NCBI GenBank assembly: GCA_035532215.1
Contig: DATKRK010000229.1
Location: 1 to 6,773 of the forward strand
DNA length: 6,773 bases
Origin: JAICIG01 sp035532215
Lineage (GTDB): Bacteria > Planctomycetota > Planctomycetia > Pirellulales > JAICIG01
Reading direction: 5' to 3'
The notes under the pieces: model-generated
The model's database searches: none
What the model was told of the DNA's origin: nothing
Seen by the model: the letters and a program-made list of their open reading frames with translations, nothing else
Shown here: piece by piece, positions 1 through 5,931 of the stretch
Numbering within the stretch: position 1 is the first letter of the stretch
Layout: each line of letters opens with the position of its first letter
Program-made: the position numbers and the translations under genes

Positions 1-1150
1 AGGCTTCCACCGGTTCGTCGTTCAGATAACGCTCGAGGTCGCGCGCCAGGGCGTTGGCGGTCTGGTAACGGCGATTGCGGTCCTTTTCCAGCGCCTTCAA
101 GACGATCCAATCGAGCTCGCCGCGGATCGCGCGTGCGAGCAACTCCCGCGGCTGCTTTCGCCGCTGAATTACCTCGACCGAAGCGATTCTCGAATCGCTC
201 AGCCGCGAACTGGGCCTGACAGGGTCTTCTTCGCGAATCAAACGCAGGGCTTCGGTGATTGCCGCTTGCTTGAGCCGCTCATGCGTCAGCGGCGTCGTGC
301 CGGTCAGAAGCTCGTACAACAGCACGCCCAAGCTATAGATGTCGGCGCGAGTGTCGATGTCGTTCGCGCCCAACTCGGCCTGCTCGGGACTCATGTATTC
401 CAGCGTGCCGATGATACCGCCCAGCGTGGTGACCAGCGTTCGATCGGTCAACCGCTCGCCGAGGGCTTTGGCCACGCCGAAGTCAATGATTCTCGGCACG
501 GGCCTGCCGTCATCGGAGGCGACGAGCACGTTGTTCGGCTTCAGATCGCGATGGATGATCCCCTTTTGGTGCGCGTGCTGGACCGCCAGGCAGACTTCGG
601 CGAAAAGGGGCAGCCGCTCGCGCAACCCCAGCCGCTCCTCGTCGCAATAGCGCGTGATCGGCGAACCTCTGACCAGTTCCATGACGAAATAGGGGCGGCC
701 GACGGGCGTGGCGCCCGCATCGAGCACGCGGGCGATATGGGGATGTTCCATCAAGGCCAGCGCGCGGCGTTCGGCCTCGAAACGCGCAACTACCTCGCGG
801 GTGTCCATGCCCGCTTTGATGACTTTCAGAGCGACCAGGCGGCGAATCGGCTCTCGCTGCTCGGCTAGAAACACGACGCCGAAGCCCCCTTCGCCGATCT
901 TTTCGACCAGCTTGTAGGGGCCAATCTGGTCGCCCGGTTTTTCCCCGCAGTCTCCCTGTCCGTCGTCGTGCGGGACGGCCGGCAACCGCAGAAAGTCCGG
1001 CTCGCCCTCGTGGACTCGCAACAGCGCCTCCACGCGCGCCAACAGGCGCTGGTCGTCCTGGCATGCTTGGGCGAGGTACAGTCGGCGCTCGTCGGGCGCG
1101 GCGATACGCCGCACCACGTCGAAAATCGCCCGTTCGTCAAGCTTCGGCAT
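1..1150 (-). CDS. Ser/Thr protein kinase (Pkn/Hanks type), N-terminal part, cut by window edge
   Basis: This is a cytoplasmic kinase domain that transfers phosphate from ATP to Ser/Thr residues. The reading frame is open from ATG 1150-1148 to the left edge, giving 383 residues. An in-frame TAG two codons upstream fixes the ATG as the most upstream start. Residues 1-75 form a helical N-terminal region. The kinase core follows: Gly loop GEGGFG (86-91), ATP lysine in VALK (K109), catalytic loop HRDLKPNN (200-207, Asp202), DFG (223-225) and SPE (254-256). All catalytic residues are present, so the enzyme should be active. Sensor, membrane or TPR regions usual for such planctomycete kinases would lie beyond the edge and are not visible. 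It follows the ECF sigma gene on the same strand with a 172-base gap. That arrangement is known from planctomycete ECF/kinase pairs and suggests the kinase works with that sigma factor. Confidence 0.95.
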   Translation of the reverse strand, partial: MPKLDERAIFDVVRRIAAPDERRLYLAQACQDDQRLLARVEALLRVHEGEPDFLRLPAVPHDDGQGDCGEKPGDQIGPYKLVEKIGEGGFGVVFLAEQREPIRRLVALKVIKAGMDTREVVARFEAERRALALMEHPHIARVLDAGATPVGRPYFVMELVRGSPITRYCDEERLGLRERLPLFAEVCLAVQHAHQKGIIHRDLKPNNVLVASDDGRPVPRIIDFGVAKALGERLTDRTLVTTLGGIIGTLEYMSPEQAELGANDIDTRADIYSLGVLLYELLTGTTPLTHERLKQAAITEALRLIREEDPVRPSSRLSDSRIASVEVIQRRKQPRELLARAIRGELDWIVLKALEKDRNRRYQTANALARDLERYLNDEPVEA

Positions 1151-1174
1151 CGGCTATTTCTCGCTGGTCCGTTT

Positions 1175-1206
1175 GCACTCCCTCAACGCCGGCCGGCTCG
1201 GAGTGC
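1175..1206 (-). promoter_or_regulatory. Inverted repeat in the leader of the kinase gene
   Basis: A perfect 7-base inverted repeat, GCACTCC (1175-1181) and GGAGTGC (1200-1206), encloses 18 bases that include the self-complementary GCCGGCCGGC (1188-1197). It lies 25 bases upstream of the kinase ATG, in the 172-base gap after the sigma gene. There is no T-run, so an intrinsic terminator is unlikely. It could be an attenuator, an mRNA-stability hairpin or an operator. Beyond this hairpin I see nothing convincing in the gap. Confidence 0.3.
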
Positions 1207-1322
1207 TCGACGCAAGCCACCATGAATTTGACAATGGCTTTCCGAGGGCCAGCTTGACCCTTAACCAGTGCGAGAACAGAGCGTCGTTTCCCCGACTGTT
1301 GGGCAAAATGGGGCGATCACCG

Positions 1323-1886
1323 TCACGTCGCTCCGCCTCCCGCCATTTCCAGCCGCAGCCAGGCGCGGGCATAAGCCCAATCGCTGTCGGCCGTTGAAGT
1401 CGAAATACCCAACGCTTCGGCCGCGCGCTCAATCGTGAACCCGGCGAAAAACCGCAGCTTGACCAGCGCGGCCAAGCGCTGATCTTGTTTCTCCAGTTCG
1501 TCGAGCGCATCGCTCAGGGCCAACAAGTCGATGTCCGGTCCGGCGGCCGCCAGCGCCAGATCAACGAGTTCCACGCGCCGCCACTCGCCGCCGGCCTTGA
1601 GCGTCCGTTTGTGCCGCGCACGCTCGATGAGGATTCTGCGCATCGCTTCCGCCGCGGCGGCGAAAAAGTGCCCCCGGCTGTTCCAAAGCTGCGGGTGATC
1701 GTTGTCTACCAAACGCAGATACGCCTCGTGCACAAGCGCCGTTGCCTCGATCGTCTGCCCCGGCGTTTCCAGCGCCATTTTCTGCGCAGCCAGCCGCCGC
1801 AATTCGTCGTAGACGAACGAAAGAAGCACCTCGGCGGCCTGCGGGCCGCATGACTCGGCGGTCGGATTCTCCGCTACGGCGCACAT
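1323..1886 (-). CDS. ECF-type RNA polymerase sigma factor (planctomycete ECF-sub/TIGR02999-like)
   Basis: This is an alternative sigma factor that directs RNA polymerase to a dedicated promoter set. Counting from ATG 1886, it has 187 residues. Region 2 spans about 15-98 with FVYDELRRLAAQKM, VHEAYLRLV and GHFFAAAAEAMRRILIERAR. Region 4 spans about 126-182 with LVKLRFFAGFTIERAAEALGIS and WAYARAWL. These blocks are characteristic of the family. A longer form from TTG 1916 (197 residues) is possible. I prefer ATG 1886 because the likely -10 box ends only 6 bases before that TTG and conserved sequence begins near residue 15. Region 4 reads TADSDW where relatives I know usually read TADR-aromatic-W, which may alter DNA contacts. 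It lies upstream of the Ser/Thr kinase on the same strand. No anti-sigma factor is visible, so control by the kinase is plausible but inferred. Confidence 0.93.
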   Translation of the reverse strand: MCAVAENPTAESCGPQAAEVLLSFVYDELRRLAAQKMALETPGQTIEATALVHEAYLRLVDNDHPQLWNSRGHFFAAAAEAMRRILIERARHKRTLKAGGEWRRVELVDLALAAAGPDIDLLALSDALDELEKQDQRLAALVKLRFFAGFTIERAAEALGISTSTADSDWAYARAWLRLEMAGGGAT

Positions 1887-1921
1887 GGCAGTTTGATTCG
1901 CGAGGAACGTTTTCAACGGCT

Positions 1922-1950
1922 AGTATAAGCCGCGTGAAGATGCCGTGCCA
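1922..1950 (-). promoter_or_regulatory. Candidate promoter of the ECF sigma gene, -10 inside a palindrome
   Basis: On the minus strand TATACT (1927-1922) matches the -10 consensus in 5 of 6 positions. Seventeen bases upstream is a weak -35, TGGCAC (1950-1945). The -10 is the centre of a perfect inverted repeat, CGGCT/AGCCG (1917-1921 and 1928-1932), which could be an operator. Transcription would start near 1915, leaving a leader of about 30 bases before ATG 1886. This is pattern evidence only. Confidence 0.4.
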
Positions 1951-2040
1951 CCATTGGGGGCGATGGCACTTGTCAGCCCGCCCCTCCCCTGCGGCCCCTC
2001 TTCGAACAACGTCGCCGAAAGTCGAACGGCACCCTGTTCG

Positions 2041-2928
2041 TCAGGACCGAAACAACTCCTCCGCCCGGGCCCTCCCCGTGCAAAACCCTCTTCGAACCGA
2101 ACTCTCGGCGGGCTCGAGAGATGGGTGCGGATTGCGTGCGACACTCAAGACGACGCATGAATCTTCTCTCGACCAAGCGATCTGCCACGCTCGGTGAAGA
2201 AGCCTCGCCCGTGCAGCCTCGCCCGCTTTGATGCATCCCGATCCCGCGAACGAACACTTCCTGTGCTCGCGCCAAATGGTCAGTTTTGCCAGGTCGTGGT
2301 ACTCTTCCCGCCATGCCCGAGGCATCCGAGATGCGAGTGCGGCACCCATCTCCTGCGACAGGGGATCGAATCGCTGGTCCTCACTGCACAGAGTACCGTC
2401 ATAGTCAAACACGATGCCGCAGAAGCGAGTGTCCCCAAGGGAATCAAGCACTGCGACTATTGCGTTGGTCCAGAAAGGTAACCGATTCTCCTCCGCTAAT
2501 CGTTCGATCCGTACCGACGCTTTCCGTTCGATTGCTCGCGCCTTCCAGGCCGGCATCTGTGATGAGCCGTGACTCGCCCGAAACGCATTTGCGTGGTACA
2601 GCTTTCGGCCAAAGGAGGGCACCCCTGGCCGGCCCGGATCAATCCCTTGCTGCTTACCGGCGATCGCTGTCAGGTAGAATCCCTCACAGATTCCCGCGAG
2701 GTCGGCAGCCTGAAGCGGCGTCATGGGCAATGCAGGCTGCCCTGCTAACAGGCCGTGCAGGTGGGAAGCGTAGTGGCAAACGCTGAATGAGCCGCCGGAG
2801 CCGACGGCAAGCATCGGGTGCGCGCGTAGCCTCTCTACTGCCCGGCACAATCCGTCAATCGGCTGCAACATCGCCCAGGCGTAGGTTTTCGGCAATGCGC
2901 TTATTTCAGTCTCGAACGGCTTCCCCAA
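2041..2928 (-). CDS. SIS-HAD fusion protein, probably an internally deleted remnant
   Basis: This 295-residue frame joins pieces of a sugar isomerase (SIS) fold to the start of a HAD phosphohydrolase. Residues 36-60 carry the phosphosugar-binding SIS loop AVGSGGS (41-47). Residues 78-112 include GIDPGRPGVPSFGRKLYH, which resembles the C-terminal segment of double-SIS proteins. Residues 168-182 hold HAD motif I, FDYDGTLC, with both nucleophile-region Asp residues (D175, D177). Only about 40 residues separate the two SIS pieces, far too few for the intervening fold, so an in-frame deletion is likely. After residue 200 no HAD motif II-IV is recognisable and the composition turns irregular. The start is TTG 2928, preceded by AGAGG, with an in-frame TAG three codons before it. 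An intact relative could process a phosphorylated sugar or nucleotide; this copy is probably inactive. It follows the truncated HTH gene and an orphan tail on the same strand. Confidence 0.55.
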   Translation of the reverse strand: MGKPFETEISALPKTYAWAMLQPIDGLCRAVERLRAHPMLAVGSGGSFSVCHYASHLHGLLAGQPALPMTPLQAADLAGICEGFYLTAIAGKQQGIDPGRPGVPSFGRKLYHANAFRASHGSSQMPAWKARAIERKASVRIERLAEENRLPFWTNAIVAVLDSLGDTRFCGIVFDYDGTLCSEDQRFDPLSQEMGAALASRMPRAWREEYHDLAKLTIWREHRKCSFAGSGCIKAGEAARARLLHRAWQIAWSREDSCVVLSVARNPHPSLEPAESSVRRGFCTGRARAEELFRS

Positions 2929-2959
2929 TGCTACCTACCTCTCATCTACTTCTTCTGGA

Positions 2960-3066
2960 TCACGCTTTAGCTTCTTCACGAATCTGGTCGTACGCCTGCT
3001 TCATCAGATGCTCCGACACCACTTTACGAAAATCGGCGTCGTTCATAATCGCAGCGCCGAGCCGCA
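2960..3066 (-). pseudogene. Orphan C-terminal tail of an unidentified protein
   Basis: A stretch ending at TGA 2962-2960 reads MRLGAAIMNDADFRKVVSEH followed by LMKQAYDQIREEAKA. It is a charged, amphipathic helical segment that looks like real coding sequence and typical of a protein C-terminus. The frame can be opened from GTG 3145, giving 61 residues. However, the first part of that frame is the shifted reading of the HTH gene, so it is probably not authentic. The likely history is a deletion that removed most of a gene between the HTH gene and the SIS-HAD gene, leaving only this tail. I do not recognise the family. The boundary at about 3066 is approximate. Confidence 0.4.
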
Positions 3067-3195
3067 TCGCGAAATCGTCGGAATCGACACACTGATTTTT
3101 TCGGCCAACATCGGCGTAGAATAGCGACCGGTGCGAATCAGGCACAAAACGCGGTCGAGACGGCGCTCAATATCGAGCGACTGCTGATAAACCAT
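3043..3195 (-). CDS. Small helix-turn-helix regulator, probably 3'-truncated
   Basis: This 50-residue protein begins at ATG 3195 with a good ribosome site, GGGGAG, 10 bases upstream. The sequence contains RLDRVLCLIRTGRYSTPMLA (12-31) and then EKISVSIPTISRC (32-44). That matches the HTH_11/DeoR-like winged-helix pattern: a first helix, then LAEKISVS-IPTISR as the helix-turn-helix. Such domains normally continue with ALRxRG and a beta wing. Here the frame ends at TGA straight after SALRL, so the wing is missing. The orphan tail of another protein begins in a different frame at the same point, so a deletion probably joined the two. It would have been the first gene, and probably the regulator, of the minus-strand group 3195-2041. 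DNA binding by this short form is doubtful. Confidence 0.5.
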   Translation of the reverse strand: MVYQQSLDIERRLDRVLCLIRTGRYSTPMLAEKISVSIPTISRCGSALRL

Positions 3196-3396
3196 CGGAC
3201 GGGTCTCCCCGGGCAGAAGTCCTCTCTCTATCTTGCGTTGATAGGCATGTCAAGTTGCGGAGCCTTTGAACTGCAAAGGGTTACGCACCGCCTGCTCGCC
3301 CGAATGGGGAGAGATTTGATGACGAGACGCCCGCCGGGCTCACTGCACAGCCAACGTTGCGGTTCAGCCCTCGCGGGGGCGCAGCCGAGCGGCAGA

Positions 3397-3527
3397 GCAT
3401 GCAGGCCGACAAAGGCGGCTCGCGCAGCGAGTCCCCTCCCCTCCTCGTCGGCTTGCTGCGTCGCGGGCAGGGCAGCGTGAGGCAAGCGGGGTCCCGCGGG
3501 GATTAACCGCATGCAGGTTCGGCGTTA
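3397..3527. repeat. GC-rich hairpin cluster (attC-like or REP-like element)
   Basis: The 329-base gap 3196-3524 has no convincing gene. Its right part is dense in inverted repeats. GCAGGCCGAC (3401-3410) pairs with GTCGGCTTGC (3447-3456) over 10 bases with one G-T. Nested inside, GGCTCGC (3417-3423) pairs with GCGAGTC (3427-3433), also with one G-T. An alternative stem joins GCTTGC (3451-3456) to GCAAGC (3482-3487). GCGGG-GT-CCCGC (3486-3497) and CCCGCGGG (3493-3500) follow. GCATGCAGG occurs twice as a direct repeat (3397-3405 and 3509-3517). On the minus strand the element begins at the stop codon of the small membrane-protein gene (TAAC, 3527-3524), as integron attC sites often do. Canonical core sites at both ends are not met, so a dispersed repeat is equally possible. 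I see nothing definable at 3196-3396. Confidence 0.4.
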
Positions 3528-3728
3528 GCGACTGTGACCTTGCCGACGATCTCCTTTTTGCAGTTCCCGCCAAAGCTCCATCAGCAAGTGCATCCCGGTT
3601 AGGACCGTTACCATGCACATGGAGACCGTGGCCACATTCTGGAAAGCCTGCCCGTTGGACGAACCGGCGTTTCTGGCCATGTTCTGGGCTTCTTTGGCGA
3701 TGTAGAGCGGGTTGTTGGGGCGGGACAT
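3525..3728 (-). CDS. Hypothetical small membrane protein
   Basis: This is a 67-residue frame from ATG 3728 to TAA 3527-3525. An upstream TTG (3752) would add eight residues. I prefer the ATG because GAGCGG stands just before it. The N-terminal half is polar (SRPNNPLYIAKEAQNMARNA). Residues 31-52 (VATVSMCMVTVLTGMHLLM) are hydrophobic enough for one transmembrane helix, followed by a basic, polar tail ending RRQGHSR. A single-span protein with a cytoplasmic basic C-terminus is a reasonable model. I do not recognise a family. Its stop codon overlaps the edge of the hairpin cluster, which would fit a gene-cassette arrangement. It points away from the AbiE operon. Because it is short and unassigned, it may not be a real gene. 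Confidence 0.4.
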   Translation of the reverse strand: MSRPNNPLYIAKEAQNMARNAGSSNGQAFQNVATVSMCMVTVLTGMHLLMELWRELQKGDRRQGHSR

Positions 3729-3872
3729 GCGCCGCTCATGTTGCGACGGCAAAGTGAGGAAGTCAAGAAATCTTCAACCAGTAGTCGGCTTCCGCTGCCG
3801 ATTGCCAAGACTGGTCGAGCCTGGACGGCGCGGTACGGGGCAACCGCCCCGTCAAAGCCCTCGCGATGCGAC

Positions 3873-3901
3873 TTGACTTGTAAGGAAAAATAGCCATTAT
3901 T
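3873..3901 (+). promoter_or_regulatory. Candidate promoter/operator of the abiE operon
   Basis: TTGACT (3873-3878, 5 of 6 to the -35 consensus), a 17-base spacer and ATTATT (3896-3901) stand just before the AbiEi start at 3908. An inverted repeat AAATA-GCCAT-TATTT (3888-3902) overlaps the -10, where an autoregulating antitoxin would be expected to bind. AbiEi homologues are known to repress their own operon through inverted repeats. The start codon is only 6 bases beyond the -10 and has no ribosome site in range, so the transcript may be leaderless. The remaining stretch 3729-3872 shows no convincing gene. Confidence 0.5.
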
Positions 3902-3907
3902 TCTTGC

Positions 3908-4534
3908 ATGAAAAGCACCAAAAACACGCCGCAAAGCATTGACAGCAAAGTCATTGCCCGCATCCGTGGCAAAGGTATGGGGTCAGTGCATGTTCCGGGG
4001 GATTTCCTCGACCTGGGAAGCCGGGAGGCGATTGACCTGGCCCTGCATCGGCTGGCCAAGAAAGGCGTCATCCGGCGGCTGGCACGGGGGGTCTACGACT
4101 TTCCCAAGCGTCACCCGACGCTGGGCTTGCTGTCGCCGTCTGCCGATACGATTGCCGGCGCCCTGGCCGGACGCGATAAGACGCGTTTGCAGCCGGCGGG
4201 AGCCTATGCAGCCAATGTCCTCGGCTTATCGGAGCAAGTGCCGGTGAAGGCGGTTTTCCTGACCGACGGGCCAAGCAGGACGGTCAGGATTGGTCCGATG
4301 ACGATCCAGCTTCGCCGCACCACACCGAGGAACATGGCAGCCGCGGGACGCCTGAGCGGCCTGGTGATTCAGGCGTTTCGCGAACTGGGGGAAGAGCATC
4401 TCACGCCGGCGCGGATGGAGCACCTGAAACGGACGCTGCCTGCCGATGCGCGACGCGCGTTGCTCAAAGACCTGCCGCTGGCTCCGGCGTGGATGCACCC
4501 GTTCATCCGGGCACTGGCCGAGGATGCTGCATGA
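3908..4534 (+). CDS. abiEi: AbiEi-type antitoxin of a type IV toxin-antitoxin system (DUF6088-like)
   Basis: This 208-residue protein is the antitoxin and transcriptional autorepressor of the AbiE pair. Residues about 10-70 form a winged helix-turn-helix: VIARIRGKG, then DFLDLGSREAIDLALHRLAK, then GVIRRLARGVYDFPK as recognition helix and wing. Residues 77-160 form the C-terminal domain with AGRDKTRLQPAGAYAANVLG, VFLTDGPSRTVRIG, LRRTTPRNMA and GRLSGLVIQAFRELG. These blocks are conserved in short DUF6088-type AbiEi proteins. The length is normal for that subgroup and no key part is missing. The ATG follows the candidate promoter with no ribosome site. The stop overlaps the toxin start (ATGA, 4531-4534), indicating translational coupling. 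In the type IV model the antitoxin does not need to bind the toxin stably but counters its effect and represses the operon. Confidence 0.93.
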   Translation: MKSTKNTPQSIDSKVIARIRGKGMGSVHVPGDFLDLGSREAIDLALHRLAKKGVIRRLARGVYDFPKRHPTLGLLSPSADTIAGALAGRDKTRLQPAGAYAANVLGLSEQVPVKAVFLTDGPSRTVRIGPMTIQLRRTTPRNMAAAGRLSGLVIQAFRELGEEHLTPARMEHLKRTLPADARRALLKDLPLAPAWMHPFIRALAEDAA

Positions 4535-5541
4535 AGCTTGGCTTTCTTGAACTGCCGGCGGAAGAGCGCCGTCTCTACATCGAACAGGCGGCGGCGCGCG
4601 GCAACGTGTCGGCGGTCATGCTGGAAAAGGATTTCTGGGTGTGCTGGCTGCTCGGGGTGTTGTTCGGCTCTGAGTTCGCCGGTTCGCTGGTGTTCAAGGG
4701 AGGAACCTCGCTTTCCAAGGTATTCGGGGTGATCGATCGGTTCTCGGAGGACATCGACCTGTCGCTGGCGCCGGAGTTTTTGCGACTGCCGGAGGCAGGA
4801 ACAAGCCGGAACCAGGCACATAAGTGGCTGAAGAACGCCGAGGCGGTCTGCGGCGCCGAGGTAGAGAAAAGAATCAGGCAGAAACTGGAAGAGGCGGTAT
4901 CGCCGATATTGGGCAAGCGCGATGGAGGCTGGTTCGAGTTTCTGACCGACCCGGCCACCAACTCGCCTGTGCTGCTGTTCCATTACCCTTCGGCGCAGCC
5001 GTCGGGGTTTGAGTACCTCAAGCGCTCCGTGAAGTTAGAATTCGGGTCGCTGACGGATCAGCAGCCGGTCGGTCGCCACCCAATCGTGCCGCTGGTGGCA
5101 AGCATTCTGCCGGAGGTATTTGGCGATTGGCGCTGCGATGTGGTCGCGCTCGAAGTGGAGCGGAGCTTTTGGGAGAAGGCGACGATTCTGCACACGGAGT
5201 ACCACCGGCCTGCCGGGAAGCCAACGCCGGACAGGTTCTCTCGTCATTATGCGGATACCGCCGCGTTGGCTGGGCATCCGAGCTCGTCCGGCGCGGTCAA
5301 TCGGCATGATCTGCGTGAACGGGTCGTGGCATGGAAGGGGCAGTTCTTCGGCAGCGGATGGGCCAGATACGACCTTGCGAAGCCGGGAACGTTCCGGCTG
5401 GTTCCCCCGTTGGATCGCATTGCGGCTCTGCGCCACGATTATGATGCCATGCGGGATATGTATTTCTCGGAGCCGGCATCTTTTGACGAGATACTCTCGG
5501 TCTTGGCTGAACTGGAACGGCGAATAAACGCAGCCTCATGA
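4531..5541 (+). CDS. abiEii: AbiEii-type nucleotidyltransferase toxin
   Basis: This 336-residue cytoplasmic toxin belongs to the DNA polymerase beta-like nucleotidyltransferase superfamily (AbiEii, PF08843). Homologues add nucleotides to an RNA target, shown as tRNA for MenT relatives, and thereby stop growth. Visible blocks are EKDFWVCW (32-39), motif I FKGGTSLSK (55-63), the metal-binding motif II SEDIDLSL (72-79; D74, D76), motif III KLEFG (168-172), and motif IV SFWEKATILH (212-221). A downstream SRHYADTAAL (237-246) is also typical. All catalytic residues are present, so the toxin is probably active. I chose ATG 4531 because it overlaps the antitoxin stop and has GAGGA (4520-4524) six bases upstream; an ATG at 4489 lies inside abiEi. 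The pair sits beside the replication origin, which suggests plasmid stabilisation as well as possible abortive phage defence. Confidence 0.94.
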   Translation: MKLGFLELPAEERRLYIEQAAARGNVSAVMLEKDFWVCWLLGVLFGSEFAGSLVFKGGTSLSKVFGVIDRFSEDIDLSLAPEFLRLPEAGTSRNQAHKWLKNAEAVCGAEVEKRIRQKLEEAVSPILGKRDGGWFEFLTDPATNSPVLLFHYPSAQPSGFEYLKRSVKLEFGSLTDQQPVGRHPIVPLVASILPEVFGDWRCDVVALEVERSFWEKATILHTEYHRPAGKPTPDRFSRHYADTAALAGHPSSSGAVNRHDLRERVVAWKGQFFGSGWARYDLAKPGTFRLVPPLDRIAALRHDYDAMRDMYFSEPASFDEILSVLAELERRINAAS

Positions 5542-5624
5542 AAAGGCAATCCCGCTGGGTTTGGGCTGACATTCTTCCTGAAAGCCATTGCTGCCCCTCC
5601 CCTTGCTCGTCTGACCAGTCTTGA
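5538..5624 (+). CDS. Possible 28-residue micro-ORF coupled to abiEii
   Basis: An ATG at 5538 overlaps the abiEii stop as ATGA, the same coupling used between the two AbiE genes. It opens 28 codons (MKRQSRWVWADILPESH, then a Cys- and Ser-rich end) to TGA 5622-5624. No family is recognised and no separate ribosome site is clear. It could be chance, or the remnant of a third operon gene. Confidence 0.15.
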   Translation: MKRQSRWVWADILPESHCCPSPCSSDQS

Positions 5625-5648
5625 CGGGAAATCAACCGCATCGACAGC

Positions 5649-5657
5649 TTATCCACA
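5649..5657 (+). promoter_or_regulatory. DnaA box
   Basis: TTATCCACA is an exact match to the DnaA-box consensus. Its position, next to an AT-rich palindrome and about 95 bases from the first iteron, is what is expected where host DnaA helps the plasmid initiator open the origin. Confidence 0.75.
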
Positions 5658-5667
5658 GGCTCGGCCG

Positions 5668-5694
5668 TTAAGTAAGTTATATATACTTGTTTAA
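5668..5694. repeat. AT-rich palindrome, candidate DNA-unwinding element
   Basis: TTAAGTAAGT (5668-5677) and ACTTGTTTAA (5685-5694) are inverted repeats matching in 8 of 10 positions around TATATAT. AT-rich sequence continues to about 5706 and stands out sharply in this GC-rich window. It lies between the DnaA box and the iterons, the usual place for strand opening. A promoter is a less likely alternative. Confidence 0.55.
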
Positions 5695-5752
5695 GTTAAA
5701 CAGTTAGCTGCTCGGTAAGCCTTTGGGCCGTTTGGAAATTCGGGCGACCCGT

Positions 5753-5836
5753 GCGCCCAATAGCCCGATGATTTGCGCCCAATCGCCCGAAGCGGCTGCG
5801 CCCAATCGCCCGACAACCGTGCGCCTAATCGCCCGA
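5753..5836. repeat. Iteron array (four copies), RepA binding sites
   Basis: Four direct repeats of GCGCCCAATCGCCCGA stand at 5753-5768 (AATAG variant), 5775-5790, 5798-5813 and 5821-5836 (GCGCCTAAT variant). Start-to-start spacing is 22, 23 and 23 bases, about two helical turns, so bound initiators would sit on one face of the DNA. This is the classic layout for an iteron plasmid and its copy-number control. Confidence 0.9.
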
Positions 5837-5931
5837 CGGAGTCCACAGGCCCGCAGCGCCCGGAATCGACGTCTGGCAGGAAAATTGGCGCACCGGCAAT
5901 CGCATAGATGGAGAACTTAAGACGGTGATTT

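Noticed and set aside
266..868. Long plus-strand frame of 200 codons
   Set aside because: It is antisense to the kinase, whose catalytic motifs fix the true frame on the minus strand.
510..1140. Minus-strand frames of 184 and 91 codons
   Set aside because: They are shifted readings of the kinase gene and show Arg/Ala/Gly-rich shadow composition with no motifs.
1485..1853. Plus-strand frame of 122 codons
   Set aside because: It is antisense to the ECF sigma gene, which carries clear family motifs.
2286..2786. Plus-strand frame of 166 codons
   Set aside because: It is antisense to the SIS-HAD frame and rich in Arg, Ser and Pro with no recognisable domain.
3228..3512. Minus-strand frame of 94 codons across the hairpin cluster
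   Set aside because: Its composition follows the GC-rich repeats, there is no ribosome site and no domain; the DNA structure explains it better.
3521..3530. GGCGTTAGCG as a canonical integron attC core
   Set aside because: GTTAGCG does not meet GTTRRRY and no matching partner core was found at the far end, so only an attC-like label is justified.
3608..3934. Minus-strand reading VLAIGSGSRLLVEDFLTSSL, which echoes the SIS loop of the gene at 2041-2928
   Set aside because: The frame begins inside abiEi, crosses its promoter and runs into the small membrane-protein gene in another frame. The likeness is limited to a short glycine loop and lacks the second glycine, so chance is likely.
4369..4983. 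Minus-strand frame of 204 codons
   Set aside because: It is antisense to the AbiEi/AbiEii junction, where both plus-strand genes are certain.
5753..5836. CRISPR array
   Set aside because: The units are 16 bases with gaps of only 6-7 bases, far too short for spacers; spacing of about two helical turns fits iterons.
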